Of a stretch of DNA of 64,000 bases, positions 22,656-34,289 are shown one piece after another (the stretch's first letter is position 1; every line of letters begins with the position of its first letter). Made by a program: the position numbers and the translations under genes. The stretch spans positions 4,415,548 through 4,479,547 of the forward strand of contig NC_092704.1 of assembly GCF_964275005.1 (NCBI RefSeq), given 5' to 3'. This stretch comes from Diadema setosum (Eukaryota > Echinodermata > Echinoidea > Diadematoida > Diadematidae). Under the pieces are notes generated by a model that saw only the letters and a list, made by a program, of their open reading frames with translations, made no database searches and had not been told where the DNA came from.

Positions 22656-23051
22656 TGTTTAGTGTTTAAATGTCTTCCATGTGAAAGAGGAGCATGGCAT
22701 GTGTAGTACAGTGTATGGCATCATGACTATAAAACTACAAAATAATTGTACAAAGCAGTGTTTTGTGGTTTTTTAGTTTTTCCTATCATTGAGTGACTCT
22801 GTAGACTTCCTGTATGAGAACAAATATGGTGTCAAACATTTTCTTAATGGTTTATTGTAATGCTACTATCTATGAGAATTAGTACATGCATTGTAAATCC
22901 AGTGGCTCACAGGTTTTATATAAACACTTTTTACACATTTAGACATGATTTATTCGTGCACTGTATTGATACAGTACATTTGTATTTAATACAATGTACA
23001 AGTAGGTCTGACTGTCCATTTGTGCCTTAGGCCTACCTGTGTGTTATACTG

Positions 23052-23241
23052 TACAATGGACTCCCATTAAAATGGAGTCATGGGGACAGGCAGTTTTTTT
23101 CATTATACCCAAATCTCATTATAAGAGAACAGTAAATGATAGAAAACAAAGACCTGATACATGTAATGTTGTGGTCTGAATTTTTTATTTGTTGTAACCG
23201 GAATTTCGTTATAACTGTGTTCCTCATATGGGAGTGCACTG
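23052..23241. mobile_element. MITE family G1 copy 2
   Basis: TACAATGGACTCCCATT on the left, ATGGGAGTGCACTG on the right; the interior as in the 20640 copy. Spacer before and after (22660-24000) holds AT-rich sequence with no gene seen. Confidence 0.65.
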
Positions 23242-24375
23242 GGCTGATTCTTTGCTATGCTGAATAAAGTTTTTTTTTTTTTTTTTCATTGTTGTGTACA
23301 CATGTCTGAAATGCTGAATAATGTATATCAATTATAATGATAATATTCTCCTTGCAAAAGCCTTTCACTTTCACATAAAAGTAGAGACTTGTAGTATGTA
23401 GGGCATGCAGGTCAGAATTTTGCTGTGGAAATAATCTGAATACTGTATATAGATACTGTCAGTTGAAAGGAACTGATTTGCTATTGGAGTGGAATCGGAC
23501 ATTCGTTTCAAACTGCTCCAATTGCAATACACTGTACGTGTAGGGTCTACGATTAGATTTTTAATAGGTACAGTGTACATGTATTCTATTTTATTAAAAC
23601 ATTCCTCTGGCTTTCTCTGAATCTTACCTGTTACATTTTGTAAACACGTATCTAAAAAACTGTTATTACTGAATAAATGTATTCAATGGAACTTGGTTGA
23701 TGGGTGCAGATTAAAGTCAATACAGTGTACAGTGATCAGTGTATAAACATTTTCTTGTGGGGTATTTTGTATACATGTGTACTGTGCACTCTCATATTCA
23801 TTAGTCCTCCGAACCAGCATTTTCTTCCATTATAGCTGAATAGTGCAGTGTACAAACTACAATGTACAAAGATATAGAATATACATACATGTACAGATAA
23901 TTTTTGGACCTGAATTTTGATTTCTTTGCAACAAGTATTTTGATACAAGCAATGCTTGTTATGATGGGAGTGCACTACGTATACATGTACATGTCAGTAC
24001 TGTTTTTCAGACACTCTACCAAACATTACTTGCAATGAGGCACTTTATATAACTTTATAGAAAACTTTGCACACTGTAGAGATCATTAAAATAAGTGGAA
24101 AACACTGCAAAGAAGTACATGTATGTGTTGTACACAGTACATGTAATACAGTCTGTATCAGTTTATTGGATTACATACATTGTACCACTTAAAAAGAAAA
24201 AGAATACGTTACAAAAATATGAGTTGTGGTCAGCTGTTTTAACCAGGACCAGCATTTTCCACTGAACATTAACATTTCTTTACATGTACCACATACTATA
24301 AATCATAACATACAGTATAAACCCCACGTTGTCCGAAAAATGTCTTCAAAGTTGTTGGGTATTCATGAACACTAA

Positions 24376-24590
24376 GGCCCGAATTTTGGAAAGTGGTACA
24401 ATTGAAACCATGATTTAAACCATGGACAATTTGTATGGAACGCCAAGAGTTGCATGGCCTATTTCATCGACGAAATGTTGTCATTTTGTTACGAAATGAC
24501 TGATTTTGTAACAAAATAGGCCATGTGACACTTGAGGCTCCATACAAATTGTCCATGGCTTCAATTGTACCACCTTCATAAATTCGGGCC
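24376..24590. mobile_element. Hairpin MITE with GGCCCGAATTT ends
   Basis: The outer arms GGCCCGAATTTTGGAAAGTG and its complement enclose an inner inverted pair (CCATACAAATTGTCC-type), so almost the whole element is one fold. Present in the left copy of the segmental duplication only. Confidence 0.7.
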
Positions 24591-24874
24591 AAATTGTTCA
24601 CTCATTTGCATTACATAATATGCAATCATGTAAAGTGCTGCAACAATTGTCAAAATAGTGCCATGAGGGATACAGTAAACTGAACTGTGAATCAGCATAC
24701 AAATGGCCTTGCCAGGTTGATTATTTTGATTACCAACTTCAGCTGTTCTTTGAGGAGTGTTGAAGTAGTTAATCTTCTTTACTTTTTTCCCTTTCCAGGA
24801 CATTTCTGTCATGTAAGAAATGATTTTCACAGTTTCAATTTTACTCGAATTTCATTTAGAAGGTAATCAGACCA

Positions 24875-24974
24875 TTAATCCGTTGAGGACGGTTTGATTT
24901 TGCTACAACATGCATTTCCCATAGACGCTTGCCCGAGCACATTGTATACTCGGGACTCGTCCTCAACGGGTTAA
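24875..24974. mobile_element. 100-bp TTAA mini-element family P2 copy 1
   Basis: TTAATCCGTTGAGGACG at the left, CGTCCTCAACGGGTTAA at the right; the centre holds CATTTCCCATAGACGC and TACTCGGGA. Other copies: 34040-34132, 38888-38976 (inverted, decayed) and 46594-46686. The TTAA flanks and CCC ends fit a piggyBac-type MITE of very small size. Confidence 0.75.
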
Positions 24975-25775
24975 GTGGTGCAGTGCAGTTTCAACCTGAA
25001 ATGTCACCTTAACAAGAAAGGAACAAATGTAAAAACAATCACATCACTTTACAATTACATGCTTTTCTTTGACAATATTCACTACAAATGTAAACAACAC
25101 AAATCGAAAGTCATGACAAGGATTTATGGGTGGCTTGAATCATCGCAGCCCACCGTGGTACATTACAAAACCACAAATAACCTACATGTAGGTCAGAGAA
25201 TACACTGTACAGTCTACCTTGCCATATCTATCTGGACTGAAGAAATGGCTTTGACTTAGAGATTTGGCTTATTAGGAATTATCATCAATAGAATATAGCG
25301 AGAAGACTTGGAAAGTCCTTCAATGATTACAGTATTCGCTTATGTGAGGTCAAATTAAGGGTGACTGTATTGTCATTCATATATAGTACCTTCCTAAAGC
25401 TGAGATACATATGGGTAGAATTCTTATCCATCTATGTTTATACATTGTATACATAAGGAAGAATATTACTGCCAGTATTGCCCTATCACTTACTTGACCT
25501 TGAAAAATCGAAACCTACTGCTTTCAGTAACCACCTTGAGGGAAACTTGAAAACGAGCAGCAAAAATTTGGAAAGAATTTTGCAGATTGTGTTAGTAAGT
25601 ATTGGGGTACAGAATTCAGACAGTAAATCCAAGTGCTCAGAAAGCTGGATTTAGCATGATATCCCCTCAATTTCAAATCCATTAATCATATCTCTCCCCT
25701 TCAAAATAGGATCGTCTTCATTCTTAGATCACCATTTTGGCTGGCAAAGATCTTTACAAACACTGTTACGGTAAG

Positions 25776-25969
25776 TACAATGGGCTCCCATTACGTATAA
25801 CGAAGTCCTCTGGACAGGCAGTTTTCTTTCGTTATATCAAAATTTTGTTGTAACCGAACAAATTAACAATAAAAATACATAGAGTGGATAATGTTGCAGC
25901 CTACACTTTTACTTCGTTGTAAACAGAATTTTGTTATAAATGTGTTAGTTACAACGGGAGTGCACTGTA
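25776..25969. mobile_element. MITE family G1 copy 3
   Basis: TACAATGGGCTCCC at the left and CGGGAGTGCACTGTA at the right, with AAAATACATAGAG and CTTCGTTGTAA inside. Confidence 0.7.
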
Positions 25970-26109
25970 GTCTGTTTCCTGCTTGACACTTAAATAAAGC
26001 AATAAGCAGGTTGGTGGTAGAGAGAGACATTGAGCATTGAGATGCTTTGTTGGAGGGAATACTCTCTTAAATCTACCTCGTGCAGACAAGCACACATACA
26101 CATATTGTC

Positions 26110-26470
26110 TAAAGGGGTGGTGCAGTGTTGGTGGAGATGAAAATTGGGCTTTAACTTTTTGCGAGATGCCAAGAAAACACTTATGAGATATTACAGAGCA
26201 TACCATTTTAAGAGGAATTCAAAGTTTATTTGATAAAAATCGGGTTTGGAATAGCTGAAACATCCAAAAACAAAGGAGAACAAAACGTTCGTAATAAAAT
26301 GTGGGTCCCACACTATATAGGATCGCTCTGTTTTGGATATCTCAGCCATTTCAAAACCAATTTCATCAATTAAACATTGGATCCCTCTTGGAATTACATG
26401 CTCTTTCATATTTCATAAGAGGTTTCTCACTATCTCACCAGAAAAATTATTAAAACCTGAAGTTAAGTCT
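26110..26470. mobile_element. MITE family K1 copy 3, inverted
   Basis: Begins TAAAGGGGTGGTGCAG and reads as the reverse of 488-884 (GTGGGTCCCACAC at the centre, CCATTTCAAAACC, CATGCTCTTTCATATTTC). The far end is diverged. Between 26471 and 27323 no gene is seen. Confidence 0.6.
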
Positions 26471-27323
26471 TAAATATGACTACAGCAATAAATTTATTCT
26501 TTTTGTATGGATAGACACTAAAACATTTGCATGGAAAACTACAGATGGTAATTGTGGCAGAATTGGTGGTTTAAAGTGAAAACACACATTTACGTAGTTC
26601 TGGTTAAGAGTTTGAGAACCCAGCTTACAATATTTCATATGTGCTTGCAATCGATCAAAAGAGCCTTCCAAGAAACTTGCCTGGCTGACGCAATTTGCCA
26701 GGATGAGTTGTTTTTGAGTATTTTTTAGATCAAAAATTTAAGTTGGTATACCGACTTTTATTCTACAAGGATCCAAGCTAACTTGGGTCTCACTCTCAGG
26801 GACAACTTGGCCCTATTTCAGACAATTTACAAGCAGTTCGTGATCATCTTATATTATATATAGGCGCATGTTTATTTTGTATGAGCGCCAGAGGTTCTTT
26901 GATGCGCATTGTGTCAACTCGGCCTAGAACTGTGACCAGCCAGAATGCAAAACACTCCCTTAGCACAACACTGTACAATCCAGAGGGACAACTTGGTCCC
27001 ACCATCAAAGCAAGGCCAAGCTGTCCCTGAGTCCGAGTTAGCCTGACCCTTATTCTGAGATTGCAACCCCAACAAACTTTTTTGGTTAATATTTCGCAAT
27101 CTTATTGTTACCCAACGAATACCTTGTTCATCACAGCGCTACTCCACACATTTCTTAATATTCATATGTGTGCATTTTACCTTAATGAGTCAACCTTTGT
27201 GCTGTCAGTGATGTGAGATAGATGACGACCATCCCAGGAGAGGAGTCAAACTTCATATAAAATTTGGTCTCCTGTCAAATGTAACATTTCTTGTAGCTTG
27301 GTATCTTTTGATAGTATATGCAA

Positions 27324-27430
27324 TACAGTGCACTCCTGTTCTAATGATATGGTCATAACAAAATTCAGGTTACAACAAAGTAAAAATTCAAGCCACGTTA
27401 TTCACTCTATGTATTTGAACTCTATTGATT
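27324..27430. mobile_element. MITE family G1 copy 4, inverted and truncated
   Basis: Starts TACAGTGCACTCCTGTTC and keeps TTACAACAAAGTAAAAATTC and CTCTATGTATTTG, then loses similarity before the other end. Confidence 0.55.
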
Positions 27431-27608
27431 CATATCTGAATACATTTGTTAGTAATCTATTCCACCCTTGTTACGTACATTGTGCACTACTCATACTTTG
27501 CTATCCCAAAGCACAGTTTAAATTTATGTCCTGGACATTCTTGCCTATACCTCTCCTTTGTTCCATTTGAATATTCCATAGAGTGATGAATAGAATAAAG
27601 AACATCGA

Positions 27609-27609
27609 A

Positions 27610-27636
<27 letters not shown>
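27609..27636. repeat. (CA)n microsatellite
   Basis: About 14 CA units. Codons read from it are not evidence for a gene. Confidence 0.95.
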
Positions 27637-27641
<5 letters not shown>

Positions 27642-27983
27642 ATCTATGGTGGAAACTAAGGACCTGTTTTACCCAAGAGAATTTAGCCACATAAACCGAG
27701 GACCTACTGTGTGTCGGTATGATATGACTCTTGTCAACCGAGGACTCATTCGTAGAGTATCATCCAACCAAGGATGTGACTTATTACAATAATGCTAATC
27801 AAGGACCTACAAACATGTGCCCCATTACATACAAAAGCATGCAAAAGCATGCACAAGCGGACCGTTTGAAATGGTCTGCGTACCGAGGACGTTCTCGGTT
27901 CTCTGTGTGTCCTCGGTTTAAATGTAAAGTTTGTATGTGTGTCCTCGTTTTACACCATGGGCAAGTGCACACAAAGACACACA

Positions 27984-28220
27984 CATACCTGCCAACATTT
28001 CAAGATGAAATATCTTACTCGTGGATTGCAAAAATCTTATTTTATATGCAAACTGAAGTTAAAAATCTTACTTTCGGTCAAATCTTCAGAAAATACACAT
28101 GAAAGGTATATCTAAATATTTTTTAAAAATCTGATTTCTCTGAGAGAAAATCTGATTTTGCTATTTTTAACGTAAAAAATCTTACTGAATCTGATAAAAT
28201 CTTACTAGTTGGCAAGTACG
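27984..28220. mobile_element. Short inverted-repeat element, inverted copy of 16938-17174
   Basis: Starts CATACCTGCCAACATTTC and ends GTTGGCAAGTACG, lying in ACACAC on both sides. The interior is the reverse of the copy at 16938. Confidence 0.7.
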
Positions 28221-29258
28221 CACACACACACAGACTGGACTATTGCATGGATATAATGTACCTTTTTACAGTGTAACCCCTTTACCTGAACTAAAAATTG
28301 TCCCTCTGCGGGGGGCAGTTTTTGGTTGAACTTTTTGACCAAGCTGAAGTTAGCATAGGCATATCTTGATTTGAAGAGGTATGTGGTCTGTTGACTATTC
28401 AGCTGGCAAGAACTTACCAAAAAAAGTGATTTTTACTGAAGTCTTGAAATACAAGGTCTTGTCACCGAAGCAACCAAAGGCATCTTGTAAATGTTGTTAA
28501 TGTTATTCACTGCACTCCCAAAATTACTTCAACATTGCAATGCACTATTAAGAGATCACAAAAATAAGTGAAAAACACTGCAGAGTATCTGTTTCAGCAT
28601 CTGTTTATTGGGTTACCACTTAAAGGAACAGTAAGCATAACAGAATTATGCAAGCTCAAGTCACCTTCATGCTTACGTCACTTTATGTCATTTTCACAGC
28701 GACCAGCATTTTGAACTTAAACTTGAAATTTCTCTTACACATACATAAATCATGACATGTATAGGGCCCTCATGTGGCAAAAAAATAAAGCTGACTTGTG
28801 TTCAAGGTTTAAAAAAAACACACAAATTGTTTACACATCGTCGGTTGAGAATGATAAGGGCGTTAAGTGACCACAAAACCCATAGTGTTCGAGAAGACTT
28901 AAAGCCCTTCTCATTCTCAACAGATGACATGTACATTAGGTCACCATTCCATTAAAACATGGATATCGTAAGTGCTGTGATAATTGATGAAACACTTGTG
29001 CCATTGAGGGGTAAAAAATACATGGACTTTGCAAAGTTACTTTCTGCATCATGGGCATGCAAGGCCCATGCCAGGTTGACTACAGTTATTTGTCTTAAAT
29101 TTTGGTTTTTTTTGCAGGACATGTCTGTAATACATGCATATGAAACAAATTTAATAAATGCAATTTCACTTAAATTTCATTTAGATGATAATCAGATCAT
29201 TACACGTGGTTCAGTGCACTTTCAACCTGAAATGTCATCCCAGAAAATATAGGACCGG

Positions 29259-29690
29259 GGCTCATCCAGATAAGGGATTTGGCCGGATACGGGAGACTCA
29301 ATGCTTTATACATGTACATATACATACACATGTACTGATGTAGCCCATTGTAGTACCACATGTAGTAATGTGTATACTGCAACCTTTTCATTGTTACACT
29401 CAGTATTAGAGACCCCAAAATAGAGGTTTTTGTTTGCAAGAATGAAATCATTTTCTTTTATAAATTCTTGGAATGATTTACCTAAATAATTATTAAGAAA
29501 TGTATCAAGTAGATCTTGAAAATAAACCGTACTCGGCAAAGTCGACTGTAGGTCGCCATTGTTAGATTGAGTTGGGAATCCCCCTTTCCTCCCGTAATTA
29601 TTTTAAAAAATCACGGTGAGATTGCGTCCGTATAATAGAGAGATCCGGAAAAAGGGAGGCTGGATAAGAGAGGTTCAACTGTACTACATA
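29259..29690. mobile_element. Probable pogo/Tigger-like MITE (second type)
   Basis: The right end GGATAAGAGAGGTTCAACTGTA and the left phrase GGGGCTCATCCAGATAAGG are diverged inverted ends. A similar end (CAGTCAACCTTGCCTATTAG) is near 21787 and another near 25211. Confidence 0.4.
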
Positions 29691-30276
29691 GTAATAAAGA
29701 GAAGCAAAAGCAAAGACAATCATACATAACTTACAGTTTGCTTTATTATCAGTATTCCCTATGCAGCTGAAGTGCACACATTTTAGATTTATGATTTATT
29801 CAAGATGTAACAAATTTGCCACTCGCAGTAAATGACGAAATAAAAACTCAATTACAGCAGGCTGCTTGAACACACGACGTACCGGTACACAGTGCTTATG
29901 TGGTGGAAACTAAATGCATCATTTTCTCTGCCTGTACTTACTTCCTTTCTGCTGACATTATTACACCTACTCGAACGTACTTCCTTTCAGCTGAAAAATT
30001 GAAATCACTGATTGTTCTATACACTCATGGTGCATACCAGGCACATTTGCAGTATCTTGCCAGAGACGATACTATTTACATTTGAAAACACCTATACAGA
30101 ACATACAAAGTGACACAAGACATCAGTTTTACCATGTAATCATTCTTGGTTTTCCCACACTTTACTGAAGGTTGGGGGGGGGGGGGGTGGGAAGAGAACA
30201 ATATTTTTTTACTTCCAAGGCACATTAGAGTCACACGTAAGTAAAAGCACAAAAAAAAGTACAATAATTAAATCAT

Positions 30277-30852
30277 GAGCTCACTTGAGTATCGCAAGTT
30301 ATCTTCCCACACATTCCTGCAAACTATTACACCAGAAGAACACAGCCAACTTGGAGAGCTTTTTTTTTTTTTTGGGGGGGGGGGGGGGAGTTCTAGGAGG
30401 GCACAGCGTCCCATTGTATTTTCTATTACATATATGTACTCGGGCAATAATACTAGCCATATCTGTAGAAAATTCAACCTTGCAATTTCAAAACAAAAAC
30501 AACACAAAGATCAACACAAACAACACAAAGCTATAAATGAACTTAAACACAAATTCACAAAAGAATGCTGTATAAATCAGAATTTTATTCTTATACAAAA
30601 AAAAATTCTGTAAAAAAAAATTAAAAAAAGAAGGGGGGGGCTGCCTTCCTCATCCTTCTTGCCCAAGGGAGGGGGTATGGTGCCCACTTTAACAAATTAA
30701 GACCCCATCACCCCTAGGGATGCTACCTGCCTAGTTTGGTGAAAATCTGTCATGGGGTTTCCGAGCAGATGCTGAAAATGTAAAAAGATTACGCACAACA
30801 GATGATGCACGACAGACGCTGGATGCTGAACGATCGCAATAGCTCACTTGAG
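30277..30852. repeat. Dispersed element bounded by AGCTCACTTGAG
   Basis: GAGCTCACTTGAG stands at the left (30277) and AGCTCACTTGAG at the right (about 30841). Inside are a T-run joined to a G-run at 30361-30388, an A-rich stretch and a phrase AGTTTGGTGAAAATCTGTCATGG that is common in marine invertebrate repeats. No open frame beyond simple sequence. From 30853 to 32716 no gene is seen. Confidence 0.4.
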
Positions 30853-32716
30853 TTACAAATGTGGTCTGTGAGATTTAATGGGAAAGATAAATTTGCACTT
30901 AAAATGCTATTGTAGCGAATGCTTCTGATTGGCACACAAGTGTTGACTAGTTTTGGAGTTGCATTCAAACCTAAAGTTCTGGCAATCCTATGCCAATCTA
31001 CAACGTACACACTTAATAACAGAAGATATTGTTTTACTAGCAGGATCGGATTGTGAGGGATTGGTCTGCCTCGCAAGCTTTTTTTTTTTTTTTCCTGAAG
31101 TGTCTGTCAGTATTGTTTGTCTGTAGTTTGTCTGTCCCAGACCATGGATACTGATTGCATATAAATACTATATCACAAATAAAGAACAGCAGTATTAATG
31201 TGATATGCTGTGATGTGTTTCATTATTTTCATTCTTTTGAAAACATGGACAAGCAGAATCTGTGGGATACAAAAATAATTGCAATATATACATCAAAGGA
31301 TCAATTGTTTTACATATAATAGGGATGTGTTTGTACATTTACACAAAATATTGCAATCAACAATAGACCTTGACATATAAAGTCACATCAGCCTTGATAA
31401 AGAAATCAAGCTTCTGGATTTTGCCTAGATCGGCATCAGCCTTCTACCGATTCCTTGATACACGCACTGCACTCCATTTCTGACATTTTGCTGCATATAT
31501 TTCAAATGAAGTGCATTCATGACTTGAAATTACTATCATACATGATTTTGTATCAACTCTGTATCACTAATCACAATGGCATGATTTTCCATATGACTGT
31601 AGATCCATTCACTACAGTGAACAACTGCTCAGAAATAGACTCTTCTCAACATAACTTAAAGTGCTCTGTAGATAATTACATAAGTTCATGTGAAAACATT
31701 CGATCATGATTTTGGCCATTAAAATAAAAAAAGATATTCAGTTTCACACTTTGACACATTGATGGTAGTAAAGATATTGTCTTCCAGCGCTTCTGCAGCT
31801 TAGATACTCCTGGGTACAATTCTAATTCATACATTTAGAATCATAACTTTGGATATACAGACGAAAAATATGACTTCCAGTATTGCTCTATAACTCATTT
31901 AACCTAGAAAAAGTCCACACCTGTGGCTTTCAGTAAACTCCTTTGAGTGGTATTTAAAAAAAGAGCAGCAACATTTTGAAAAAAACAAACAAACATGCAG
32001 ATGGTATTCAAAATGAAAGAAGCATAGTTTACAGGCAGAAAGTTCAAGGAAGAGAGCTGAATTTTAGCATGCAATCCCCCCAAGTTTTAATTCATTGAAA
32101 ATTTGAATTTCTCCCTCCACTTTTAGGAATAGGAACTCATTCATATATATGTCGTCATTCTCGCTGGCAAATATTTTTGAGAGACAAACACTGAGGTATT
32201 TTGTTTACTGCCTGGCATCCACACAAGTTGGGGCTGATAGAGAGACACTGGACACTAAGATGCCTTGTTGGATGGAGTAATCTTCCAATTCTATTACACG
32301 CAGATAAGCATGTTACAGGATCGCTACGGCAATAGGTTCATTCTTTCTGCATAGATGGACATTTTGACATTTGTAAGGAAATTCATGGATGGTACCTGTA
32401 GCCAAATTGGTGGTTTAACTACTTGGGAGAAGAAAGTAGGAATTATGTAACATTGCTGAAATAAGTTACTCAGATGTAAATCAAGACTCAAACATCTGCA
32501 GTGTAATGCAATTTTTCTTAATGCAGCAAGGGACAGTATAGTTCAACTGTAAATCAAATGAAATAATGTTTGTTTTGTTTCAACATATCAAAACATACCC
32601 AGCTGTGAGTAAGATTTGACAGAGCGCCAAACTTTAGTTTGACCCTTCTCTCTTAGGCATTGGTCAGGTCATCTCTCTCACATCACGAACTACAAAGGGT
32701 GAATCATTGAGTGGAA

Positions 32717-32972
32717 TTAGTTCTGTGGATCAAGACAGTTTGACCCTTCACTCTCAGGGGATGGACTGGTCACATCTCTTGCTTCTGGTCTGCAAAATGG
32801 TTGAATCTTCGTGTGGAGGTAGCGCTGCCGGTCAACAGACAATCCAGGAGCTGGAATGGGTGGTGGAAGCGTATGTGGGAGACTGACATCCGGCTTAAGA
32901 AGAAAGCATTTCTTTTCTTGGCAGCTGGCAAATTCACGGCAGTACACTACTCCAGGCTCTGAATTTGAAAAC
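32717..32972 (-). CDS. Gene B last exon: C-terminus of the DUF7869-like region, stop
   Basis: Terminal exon on the minus strand. The acceptor is CTCTTCCATAG; the first base completes an AGG codon begun by the previous exon (phase 2). It ends in TAA at 32719-32717. It encodes about 85 residues with a Pro-rich LPPPIPAPGLS stretch followed by RQRYL..I.PFCRP and ARDV. A Pro-Gly-Leu-Ser-x-x-Arg-Gln-x-Tyr-Leu motif followed by FC-x-P-x-x-x-D is, from memory, the usual end of DUF7869 proteins, so the protein seems complete at this end. A diverged copy of its last 45 bases lies just past the stop at about 32640-32690. Confidence 0.85.
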
Positions 32973-33354
32973 CTATGGAAGAGAGAGAGAGATGAGTGGA
33001 AAGATTGACTTTATCTACTCAATTTTCTATACTTACTGCAATGACAATAAGACTGAAAAATTCAAAATGCTTTTCTTCATTAAAGATATACATTTTGACT
33101 AAGGAATTACTGCACACTTGTCACCAGTATCTTACTGTTAAACCTTAGTAATACTACATGGGCAAGCAATGGTCACTAGGAACCTACATCCTTTGCGTGA
33201 CAAAATGCAAGTATGAAGAGACACACCTTGCATGAATATTCCTTAACTCTTTCATCATCCCATAATCATGTCCACAGACACCTTCAAAATTAACAACTAA
33301 GGACCTAAAAAACTGGAACATGCATCCTAGGTAGGCAAAACATGTATCACACAC

Positions 33355-33824
33355 CTGAAGTGGTGGAAGGAGTCAATGTCTGGGAAAGGTTGGAAGTGAG
33401 GACTGAAGAACTCATCCCAGGCATAGCTAGGTACTTGTTGCTGCCCTCCTTCATCTCCCACTAATTGTGCGATGTTGACCCCACATGAAGATGATGCCTC
33501 AACAACTCCGGCAATGTCTGCCAGCGTGGTCACAACCGACGAGCGAAATTTCCTTTTGAGCAGGCCGAAGCAGTACTGTGGGGCAAAGTTTGCGTGGCTG
33601 CCCATCATAAAGTTCAGTGTGATGTCCTCGTGTAGTCCGCTGATACATCGCCACGCCAGATACCAAAGGAGAAAGTGGTTCCGGGTCTGCCCTGACGGAC
33701 TGTCACAGTGGAGACTCACCATCTTCTCCCCCAGCCCAAAATACTGAAAGAAGTGGTGGAGATAGGAAAGAGCAGCAACAGACTTCTTGGCATGTTGGAC
33801 ACCTTCATCAATGAGGAAGTTCAC
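33355..33824 (-). CDS. Gene B exon: core of the transposase-like DUF7869 region
   Basis: Acceptor TTGACACTGCAG (phase 0), donor CTTCAG|GTGTGT (phase 2), 470 bases. It encodes VNFLIDEG, then a helix with HHFFQYFGLGE, LHCDSPSGQTRNH, FLLWYLAWR, a GLHEDITL..F..GSHANFAP stretch, FGLLKRKFR, and finally W-x-E-FF and FHHFR. In relatives remembered from other animals the second motif reads H-x-D-N-x-x-G-Q-N-K-N; the aspartate is kept here but neighbouring Asn, Cys and Lys are changed. The fold is thought to be RNase-H/DDE-like, so the two aspartates (LIDE, HCD) are candidate metal-binding residues; whether it can still cut DNA is doubtful. Follows the exon at 37167-37594 across a 3.3-kb intron that holds a LINE. 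Confidence 0.88.
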
Positions 33825-34289
33825 CTGCAGTGTCAAGGAAAAAAGAGAATGCAGGAAAAAATGCATAAGAAGAGAATGCAGCAAAAAAAATGCACAAGAT
33901 ACATGACTTACCTGTGTAGTATATATACATTGTTACTAATGGGGAGGCTAATATATTATAAGAGCAAAATTTGTGCATAGCAAAATCTGCCTCTGTCTAC
34001 AAGAGATCACCATGGAATATCTTGTGATAAAGTATGGTATTAACCCGTTGAGGACGGACTGATTTTGCTACAATACACATTTCCCATAGACACTTGCCCG
34101 AGTATACTCAGTACTCATCCTCAAGGGGTTAATGTTCCGTATCTACTTGTCTTAAAAGGCAAAGTGAGTAAGCTGTAATGACAATATCACAGGACAAATC
34201 ATAGCATTATAAAGAACTGATATGACTACAATACCCTCTTGACATCTCATAATCCTTTTAGCAAAGACCTTGACCATCTTGCAGGAGCA
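33825..34289. other. Gene B intron segment; includes mini-element P2 copy 2 at 34040-34132
   Basis: TTAACCCGTTGAGGACGG at 34040 and CTCATCCTCAAGGGGTTAA ending at 34132 bound a 93-bp copy of the mini-element also found at 24875 and 46594. The rest has no recognised feature. Confidence 0.65.

Larger units (their letters stand above)
24000..26600. repeat. Old segmental duplication, left copy
   Basis: Segments here match, in the same order, segments of 28480-32420: for example AAAACACTGCA..TGTTTATTGG (24100 against 28575), TTCAACCTGAAATGTCA (24995 against 29220), and GCCAGTATTGC..CTTTCAGTAA (25475 against 31880). Divergence is high and each copy has its own transposon insertions, so it is old. 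The right copy abuts the 3' end of gene B. Confidence 0.55.
28480..32420. repeat. Old segmental duplication, right copy
   Basis: Partner of 24000-26600. The matching parts are about 28480-29260 and 31785-32420; the middle (29260-31785) holds later insertions. The right end lies about 300 bases downstream of the gene B stop codon, so this copy may include gene B's 3' untranslated or flanking DNA. Confidence 0.5.

Noticed and set aside
27487-27690. Open frame with repeated Cys-Val on the minus strand
   Set aside because: It is the translation of the (CA)n microsatellite; no splice signals or homology.
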